Of a DNA stretch of 64,000 nt, positions 57,488 through 64,000 are shown piece by piece (position 1 is the first letter of the stretch; each line of letters starts with the position of its first letter). Where the stretch lies: assembly GCA_017792405.1 (NCBI GenBank), contig CP051231.1:2502150-2566149 (forward strand), written 5' to 3'. The notes beneath the pieces were generated by a model. It searched no databases. It was not told the DNA's origin and saw only the letters and a list, made by a program, of their open reading frames with translations. A program made the translations under genes and the position numbers. Source of the stretch: Oceanicola sp. GTDB taxonomy: Bacteria > Pseudomonadota > Alphaproteobacteria > Rhodobacterales > Rhodobacteraceae.

Positions 57488-59053
57488 ATGACCGACGCAA
57501 ACCGCGTATTGATCTTTGACACCACCCTGCGCGATGGCGAGCAATCGCCCGGCGCGACCATGAGCCATGCCGAGAAGCTGGAGATCGCCAGCCTGCTCGA
57601 CGAGATGGGCGTGGATATCATCGAGGCGGGGTTCCCGATTGCCTCCGAGGGCGATTTTGCCGCCGTCAGCGAGATTGCCCGCGCCGCGCAGAACGCCACG
57701 ATCTGTGGCCTCGCCCGCGCCAACTTCAAGGATATCGACCGGTGCTGGGAGGCGGTGAAACACGCCAAATCCCCGCGCATCCACACCTTCATCGGCACCT
57801 CGCCGCTGCACCGGCAGATCCCGAACCTGACGCAGGACGAGATGGCCGACCGCATCCATGAGACGGTGACCCACGCCCGCAACCTCTGCGACAACGTGCA
57901 GTGGTCGCCGATGGACGCGACCCGCACCGAGTTCGACTATCTCTGCCGGGTGATCGAGATCGCCATCAAAGCGGGCGCCACCACCATCAACATCCCCGAC
58001 ACGGTTGGCTACACCGCCCCGCGCGAGAGCGCCGAGCTGATCCGGCGGCTGATCGCCGAGATCCCGGGCGCGGGCGATGTGGTGTTTGCCACCCATTGCC
58101 ACAACGATCTGGGCATGGCGACGGCCAACAGCCTCGCCGCCGTCGAGGCGGGCGCGCGGCAGGTGGAATGCACCATCAACGGGCTCGGCGAGCGCGCGGG
58201 CAACACCGCGCTGGAAGAGGTGGTGATGGCGGTGAAAACGCGGCATGACATCATGCCCTTCACCACCGGCGTGGACACCACCAAGATCATGCACATCTCC
58301 CGCCGTGTCGCCACGGTGAGCGGCTTCGCGGTGCAGCCCAACAAGGCCATCGTCGGCAAGAACGCCTTTGCCCACGAGTCCGGCATCCATCAGGACGGGA
58401 TGCTGAAGAACCCCGAGAACTTCGAGATCATGCGCCCCGAGGATGTGGGCCTCAGCGCCACCAATCTGGTGATGGGCAAGCACTCGGGCCGCGCGGCCCT
58501 GCGCTCCAAGCTGGCCGAGCTGGGCTACGAGATGGGCGACAACCAACTGAAAGACGTGTTCGTGCGCTTCAAGGAGCTGGCCGACCGGAAGAAAGAGGTC
58601 TTCGACGACGATCTGGTGGCGCTGATGCGCGATGCCAGCACCGACCCGGCGGACGAATACCTGAAGGTGAAGTTCCTGCGCGTGGTCTGCGGCACGCAGG
58701 CGCCGCAATCGGCAGACATCACCCTGACGGTGGCGGGCGAGGACCAGCAGGCGACCGCGCAGGGCGACGGCCCGGTGGATGCGGCCTTCAACGCGGTGAA
58801 GGCGATATACCCGCACAACGCCCGGCTGCAGCTCTACCAGGTGCATGCCGTGACCGAAGGCACCGACGCACAAGCCACGGTAACCGTGCGGATGGAGGAA
58901 GACGGCGTTCTGGCCACTGGCGAGGCGGCGGATACCGACACGGTCGTGGCCTCGGCCAAGGCCTACGTTACGGCGCTGAACCGCCTGCGGGTCCGCAAGG
59001 AAAAGCTCGGCGGCAAGGACACCCGCGAGGTCAGCTACAAGGACGCGGGCTGA
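57488..59053 (+). CDS. leuA: 2-isopropylmalate synthase
   Basis: This 521-residue enzyme condenses acetyl-CoA with 2-ketoisovalerate, the first step of leucine synthesis. The catalytic HMGL-like barrel has DTTLRDGEQSPGA near residue 11 and the metal ligands in ATHCHNDLGMA near 200. A subdomain with GKNAFAHESGIHQDG (near 300) and the C-terminal leucine-binding regulatory domain (about 390-510) follow. It is probably feedback-inhibited by leucine and regulated by the upstream leader. Confidence 0.97.
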   Translation: MTDANRVLIFDTTLRDGEQSPGATMSHAEKLEIASLLDEMGVDIIEAGFPIASEGDFAAVSEIARAAQNATICGLARANFKDIDRCWEAVKHAKSPRIHTFIGTSPLHRQIPNLTQDEMADRIHETVTHARNLCDNVQWSPMDATRTEFDYLCRVIEIAIKAGATTINIPDTVGYTAPRESAELIRRLIAEIPGAGDVVFATHCHNDLGMATANSLAAVEAGARQVECTINGLGERAGNTALEEVVMAVKTRHDIMPFTTGVDTTKIMHISRRVATVSGFAVQPNKAIVGKNAFAHESGIHQDGMLKNPENFEIMRPEDVGLSATNLVMGKHSGRAALRSKLAELGYEMGDNQLKDVFVRFKELADRKKEVFDDDLVALMRDASTDPADEYLKVKFLRVVCGTQAPQSADITLTVAGEDQQATAQGDGPVDAAFNAVKAIYPHNARLQLYQVHAVTEGTDAQATVTVRMEEDGVLATGEAADTDTVVASAKAYVTALNRLRVRKEKLGGKDTREVSYKDAG

Positions 59054-59064
59054 GCCCGGGGCAA

Positions 59065-59086
59065 CGAATTTTCGTGCGAGAATTCG
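59065..59086. terminator. Hairpin between convergent leuA and TIM-barrel genes
   Basis: CGAATTTTCG-TG-CGAGAATTCG makes a 10-bp stem with one T-G pair, 11 bp after the leuA stop. Its AT-rich core with internal T4/A-rich strands suits bidirectional termination. Confidence 0.6.
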
Positions 59087-59122
59087 GGGGGCTCGCGGCG
59101 TGGAGCCGGGGCGCCCCCATTT

Positions 59123-60109
59123 CTATCGCTCCAGCAGGAATTCGAGCGCGGGCTTGGCGCGGCCATCGGCGCGGCGCAACCCGATGGAGCCGAGGTAGGC
59201 GGTGAAGCAGGGATCCGTGAGGCCGTAGTATCTGGCCAGTGACACGGCCTCCTCGGGTGCCATGTCGGAAAGCCATGTCAGCGAGACCAGCGCGATCCGC
59301 GGAGTGGCGGTGCTTGCGGCCAGGAGGTTGCGCAGAAATGCCGCCTGATCTGCCTCGCTCGCCCTGCAGCCCGCGCTGGGGTAGCCGGTCTCCAGCAGAT
59401 AGATCGGCAGATCCTGCGCCACGATCTCCAGTTTTGCGAGATCGCTGGCGACCACATCGGGGCCGCGCGCCGCAAAGCCCGCATCGAGGGGGTAGTAGGT
59501 GACCATGAGCGCCGTGCTTTCGGCAAGCACCGGCTGCCAGCGCTCGGCTTGGCGGGTGAGGGCGGCAAACGTGAGCTTGGTGCCCACCGGCACGCCGGGC
59601 CGCATCCGCTCCAGTTCGGAGCGGGCGGCAGCGAGAAAGCGGGCGAAGGCGGCGATCTCAGTCGGCGTCTGCAAAAGCCCATCGACTTCGTTGCCGATGG
59701 CGATGGCGCGCAGGTCTGTATCACCCAGTCGGCCCAGCACCTCAGCAAGGTGCGCGGTGAAGGCCGACATTACCCTCGGATCGTCCCATGTAAGCCCCTT
59801 CAGATCGGCCCGGCGGCGGTCGGCCAGCGTGTCGATCACCGAGAAGGTCAGCGTGAGCGAGAGCCCCTGCTTCGGGTAAACAGTGTTGGCGATGGCCGGC
59901 CAATCGAAGGCGGGCGCATAGCCCGGGCCGTCGGGCTCGAGATCGTCCCAGTAAAGCGAGAGCGAGGTCGCCTGAGCCCCGGCCTCCAGTGCCACGGCCA
60001 TGGCGGCGCCGAAGTCTTCGCCTGCAGCCTCGGTAATGTCGATTGAGAGCATCGGCTCTGCCCGCAGCGGCATGGCGAGGGCCAGCGAAAGAAGGGCGGA
60101 GCGGATCAC
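59123..60109 (-). CDS. Secreted TIM-barrel glycosidase-like protein
   Basis: This 328-residue protein has a signal peptide (MIRSALLSLALAMPLRA) and a single TIM-barrel-like domain. Glutamates at expected glycosidase positions occur in IAIGNEVDGLL (near residue 141) and IYLLETGYPSAG (near 240), as in clan GH-A. I cannot assign a GH family. The GTG start overlaps the DUF2161 stop. It may act on a surface or environmental polysaccharide. Confidence 0.75.
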   Translation of the reverse strand: MIRSALLSLALAMPLRAEPMLSIDITEAAGEDFGAAMAVALEAGAQATSLSLYWDDLEPDGPGYAPAFDWPAIANTVYPKQGLSLTLTFSVIDTLADRRRADLKGLTWDDPRVMSAFTAHLAEVLGRLGDTDLRAIAIGNEVDGLLQTPTEIAAFARFLAAARSELERMRPGVPVGTKLTFAALTRQAERWQPVLAESTALMVTYYPLDAGFAARGPDVVASDLAKLEIVAQDLPIYLLETGYPSAGCRASEADQAAFLRNLLAASTATPRIALVSLTWLSDMAPEEAVSLARYYGLTDPCFTAYLGSIGLRRADGRAKPALEFLLER

Positions 60110-60771
60110 GGCTCCAACGCCTTCGCGCCGTTGGGGGTGAGGCCGTAAACCCCCTTCTCCACCCGCTCGAACCAGCCGTAATGGTCGTCGGCCATCATCC
60201 GTGTGGCCTTCTCCACGCCGGTCGCCTTTGCCACCACCGCGCCCTTGCAGGGGCCGTGCTCGGCGAGGTGGCTCGCGAGACGGATGCAATCCTGCCGATA
60301 GGCGGTGACGATGGCGGAGGTGCGGGCCGCGCCGCCCACGTTGGGGTCGCCCTCTCGGCGGGCGAATTCGCGCAGCAGGCGGCTCTTGCGGGGGGCCGAT
60401 TTGCGCGGCTGGTAGGGGGCCGGGTCGAGGGCGATCTGGGTGTGACCGTCCGTGAGGCGCACGTAGATCAGGCCAAGGCCGAGGCGGCGGCAGAGCAGCT
60501 TGTGCTGCTTCATTGCTGCCAGCCAGCGGCGGCCCTGCCCGCGCGGCACGGCAAGGTAGACGGCATCGGTGAGCGCCTGCCGGGCGATGCCTTGATGGAT
60601 GAGCGCGAGGCTGAACGCGAGCTTCAACTCCACCACCACCGGCTCTTCGCCATCGCGGCAGGCCACGAGATCGGCCGCGCCGACCTCGCCCTTCACCTCG
60701 TAGCCTTGGGCTTCGAGGAGCGATTTGACCGGCGCGTAGAGATCCTGCTCTTTCGGTTTTTTCTCCGTCAT
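60106..60771 (-). CDS. DUF2161 (PD-(D/E)XK-like) protein
   Basis: This 221-residue protein matches DUF2161: N-terminal LYAPVKSLLEAQGYEVKGEVGAADLVA with EEPVVVELKL, a PD-(D/E)XK nuclease-like D...E-x-K core, and a C-terminal winged-helix part (YGWFERVEKGVYGLTPNGAKAL). The family is predicted to contain a phosphodiesterase or nuclease fold but has no established function. It is co-translated with the TIM-barrel gene. Confidence 0.85.
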   Translation of the reverse strand: MTEKKPKEQDLYAPVKSLLEAQGYEVKGEVGAADLVACRDGEEPVVVELKLAFSLALIHQGIARQALTDAVYLAVPRGQGRRWLAAMKQHKLLCRRLGLGLIYVRLTDGHTQIALDPAPYQPRKSAPRKSRLLREFARREGDPNVGGAARTSAIVTAYRQDCIRLASHLAEHGPCKGAVVAKATGVEKATRMMADDHYGWFERVEKGVYGLTPNGAKALEP

Positions 60772-60885
60772 GCCTGCACAGTAGCGCCATCCGGCGCCAC
60801 GGCGAAGAGGCCCCGCACCGCGATGCGACGTACTGCTGAGCGGCGCGCCCGGCGGCAACTTGCCGTGAGCGGCCCCTGCCCCCCT

Positions 60886-62023
<1,138 letters not shown>

Positions 62024-62063
62024 GGCGGCCGGGGGGCGCCGCCCATGCGGAAAGGCTGCCCGC

Positions 62064-62981
62064 TTGGCGAAGAGAGACACGAACATCGACTATGTCAGCC
62101 CGGTCAGGCGCATCCTGATCGCGGTGCTCGTGGTGCTCTGCCTCGGGCTGTTCCTGCTTTGGCGGATCGATAGCCCGCGGGTCGAGCGGTTTCGCTCCAA
62201 CCTGATCGATGCGGTGGTGCCGAGCTTCGAGTGGGCCTCCGTGCCCGCCACGAAGGTTGGCAACATGGCCGACAGCTTCCAGAGCTATAACCGGCTTTAC
62301 GAGCAAAATCAGGAGCTTCGCCGCGAGCTTCAGCAGATGAAGGCCTGGAAAGAGGCCGCCGTTCAGCTGGAGCAGCAGAACGCCAAGCTGCTGGCGCTGA
62401 ACAACCTGCGGCTCGATCCGCGCCTTACCTCGGTGTCCGGCGTTGTCATTGCCGATAGTGGCTCCCCCTTTCGCCAGTCAGTGCTGCTGAACGTGGGCCG
62501 CCGCGATGGCATTCGCGATGGCTGGGCGGTGATGGATGGCCTTGGCCTCGTGGGGCGGATCGCCGGTGTGGGCGAGCAGACCAGCCGGGTGATCCTGTTG
62601 ACCGATGCCGCCAGCCGTATCCCCGTGACCGTGCAGCCCTCGGGCCAGCACGCGATGCTGGTGGGCGACAACCGCGCCGCGCCGCCGCTTGAGTTCATCG
62701 AAGACCGTGACACTGTGCGCCCGGGCGACCGGGTGGTCAGCTCGGGCGATGGCGGGGTGTTTCCGGCGGGGCTCGTGGTGGGCCAGCTGGTGGAGGGCCG
62801 CGACGGGCGGCTCCGCGTGCGGCTCAGCGCCGATTACGAGCGGCTCGACTTTTTGCGCGTGCTGCGCAGCCACGAGGCCGAGGTGATCGCCGATCCCGGC
62901 GGGCTGATCCTGACCCCGGTGCCCGACCCGATCCCTCACCCCGAAGAGCTGAGCCAGGCCGAGGGAGGCACGGATGGTTGA
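62064..62981 (+). CDS. mreC: Rod-shape-determining protein MreC
   Basis: This 305-residue bitopic membrane protein has one helix (about residues 16-35), a coiled coil (YEQNQELRRELQQMKAWKEAAVQLEQQ) and the periplasmic beta domain (VSGVVIADSGSPFRQSVLLNVG). MreC links MreB to PBP2. The start is TTG with GGAAAGG upstream; no in-frame ATG is available nearby. It overlaps mreD by 8 bp. Confidence 0.95.
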   Translation: MAKRDTNIDYVSPVRRILIAVLVVLCLGLFLLWRIDSPRVERFRSNLIDAVVPSFEWASVPATKVGNMADSFQSYNRLYEQNQELRRELQQMKAWKEAAVQLEQQNAKLLALNNLRLDPRLTSVSGVVIADSGSPFRQSVLLNVGRRDGIRDGWAVMDGLGLVGRIAGVGEQTSRVILLTDAASRIPVTVQPSGQHAMLVGDNRAAPPLEFIEDRDTVRPGDRVVSSGDGGVFPAGLVVGQLVEGRDGRLRVRLSADYERLDFLRVLRSHEAEVIADPGGLILTPVPDPIPHPEELSQAEGGTDG

Positions 62982-63513
62982 TCCGGTCACCACGCGGATC
63001 TGGGGCTATCGCGCCGCCTTCGCTGCGCTTTGCGCGCTCTTCGCCTTCTTCCGGCTCCTTCCGCTCGACACCACGGCAGGCGGCCTGCCGGGGCCTGACC
63101 TGATGCTGGCGCTGACCTTCGCTTGGGTGCTGCGGCGCCCGGCCTTCGTGCCGCCTGCGCTGATCGTAGCGGTGTTCCTGCTCGCGGATCTGATCTTCCA
63201 CCGCCCGCCGGGCCTGTGGACCCTGCTGGTGCTGCTGGGATGCGAGTTTCTGCGCGCCCGTCAGGCGCTTTCGCGCGAGCTGCCCTTTCCGCTGGAGTGG
63301 GGAATGGCGGCGGTGGTCATGGTCGGGCTGATGGTGGCCAACATGGCGCTGCTGGCGCTCTTCATGGTGCCGCGTCCGCCGCTGGGCGTGGCGGTGCTTC
63401 AGATCGGCATCACAATCGTGACCTATCCGCTTGTCGTCGCGGCCTCTCACATGCTCTTCGGGCTGCGCAAGGCCGCGCCCGGTGAGGTCGATGCGCTGGG
63501 GCACCGGCTGTGA
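62974..63513 (+). CDS. mreD: Rod-shape-determining protein MreD
   Basis: This 179-residue membrane protein has five or six predicted helices (AFAALCALFAFFRLLPL, PALIVAVFLLADLIF, LVLLGCEFL, MAAVVMVGLMVANMALLALF, IGITIVTYPLVVAASHMLFGL). It is part of the elongasome with MreC and PBP2. Its position between mreC and mrdA supports the call even though MreD sequences are poorly conserved. Its TGA overlaps the next GTG start. Confidence 0.92.
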   Translation: MVDPVTTRIWGYRAAFAALCALFAFFRLLPLDTTAGGLPGPDLMLALTFAWVLRRPAFVPPALIVAVFLLADLIFHRPPGLWTLLVLLGCEFLRARQALSRELPFPLEWGMAAVVMVGLMVANMALLALFMVPRPPLGVAVLQIGITIVTYPLVVAASHMLFGLRKAAPGEVDALGHRL

Positions 63514-64000
63514 GGCGCGCGCCGAAGGATACCGAGGAGAGCGTTCGCAAGATCACGAGGCGCGGCCTCGTGATGGGCGGGCTGATGGGCGGCTTTGCGG
63601 CCCTGCTGGCCGGACGGATGCGCTACATGCAGGTCGATCAGGCCGACGAGTTCCGCCTGCTGGCCGAGGAAAACCGGATCAAGTTTTCACTTATCCCGCC
63701 GGAGCGCGGGCTGATCTTCGACCGTAATGGCAGGCCGATCGCGGTGAACGAGCAGATCTACCGCGTGGTGATCGTGCCCGAGGATGCAGGCGATCTCGAG
63801 AACACGCTGGCCCGGCTGCGCAAGATCATTCCGCTGACCGACGAAGAGGCCAAGAAGGCGCTGGAAGAGATGCGCCGCGCCTCGCCCTTCCTTGAATACA
63901 CCATCGCCGACCGGCTGAGCTGGGAGCAGCTCTCGGAAGTGGCGGTGAACACCCCTGCCCTGCCGGGAATCTCCCCCGAGGTCGGCCTCTCGCGCCACTA
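63510..64000 (+). CDS. mrdA: Penicillin-binding protein 2 (3' end outside window)
   Basis: The first 163 residues of PBP2 are present. They include a basic N-terminus, a transmembrane helix (LVMGGLMGGFAALLAGRM, about residues 20-37), and the pedestal-domain motif IPPERGLIFDRNGRPIAVN near residue 71. The transpeptidase domain lies beyond the right edge. PBP2 makes lateral-wall cross-links with RodA. The start is GTG overlapping the mreD stop, so the operon continues. Confidence 0.94.
   Translation, partial: MRRAPKDTEESVRKITRRGLVMGGLMGGFAALLAGRMRYMQVDQADEFRLLAEENRIKFSLIPPERGLIFDRNGRPIAVNEQIYRVVIVPEDAGDLENTLARLRKIIPLTDEEAKKALEEMRRASPFLEYTIADRLSWEQLSEVAVNTPALPGISPEVGLSRH

Overview
The window is a GC-rich stretch of an alphaproteobacterial chromosome. 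Gene content and order point to the Rhodobacteraceae (Roseobacter group): tolQ beside a mipZ-like ATPase, pobR/pobA, a PuuD-type urate oxidase, a complete urtABCDE plus ureDABCEFG urea block, a MatB-like malonyl-CoA synthetase, a DUF1127 protein, and mreBCD followed by PBP2. I call 65 coding sequences plus one leader peptide. TolQ is cut by the left edge and PBP2 by the right edge. No tRNA, rRNA, CRISPR array, phage or insertion sequence was recognised.

Layout. 1-4.6 kb: tolQ, mipZ, a membrane protein, and an Lrp regulator divergent from alanine dehydrogenase. 4.6-6.7 kb: AraC regulator and pobA. 6.8-12.0 kb: purine catabolism (puuD, hiuH, allA) with a cueR-copA unit inserted. 12.2-15.2 kb: gap, a GNAT acetyltransferase, and an Rrf2/TrxB-like pair. 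15.2-18.2 kb: ureidoglycine aminohydrolase, a ProC-like reductase and a short PreA-like flavoprotein. 18.2-24.6 kb: urtABCDE. 24.9-35.4 kb: a urease operon with many extra genes. 35.4-39.1 kb: MatB, a PaaI-type thioesterase, a zinc-finger protein, an ATP-grasp protein and a HIT protein. 39-41.6 kb: a divergent glycosyltransferase/sulfotransferase pair. 42-48 kb: adenosine-kinase-like sugar kinase, nth, an Ada/Ogt fusion, an OmpA-like lipoprotein, a GntR regulator and a P1 peptidase. 48-55.3 kb: two SDRs, an aldehyde dehydrogenase and a peptide-type ABC transporter without a binding protein. 55.5-64 kb: creatinase, a Nudix protein, leuA with a putative attenuator, a TIM-barrel protein, DUF2161 and mreBCD-mrdA.

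The main theme is nitrogen recovery through urea. Urate oxidation (puuD, hiuH), ureidoglycine/ureidoglycolate processing (allE, allA) and creatinase all lead to or release urea. The Urt transporter imports urea and the urease hydrolyses it. Within the urease operon, between the usual genes, sit a His-rich 53-residue membrane peptide, a 98-residue conserved protein, a Tat-exported cyclase, an AhpD-like protein, a GFA protein, two tandem secreted paralogues and a DUF3995 membrane protein.

The most unusual non-coding signal is a family of structured intergenic repeats. Four copies are exactly 139 bp from arm to arm, with 20-bp terminal inverted arms that change in a compensatory way between copies. 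A 131-bp divergent copy and a 68-bp minimal hairpin look related. Other notable non-coding features are a leucine-rich leader peptide and hairpin before leuA, a FadR-like operator inside a terminator-like hairpin that also covers the ribosome-binding site of the gntR gene, a 258-bp region bounded by inverted repeats, an 11-bp x4 tandem array, and short hairpins whose last bases supply gene stop codons.
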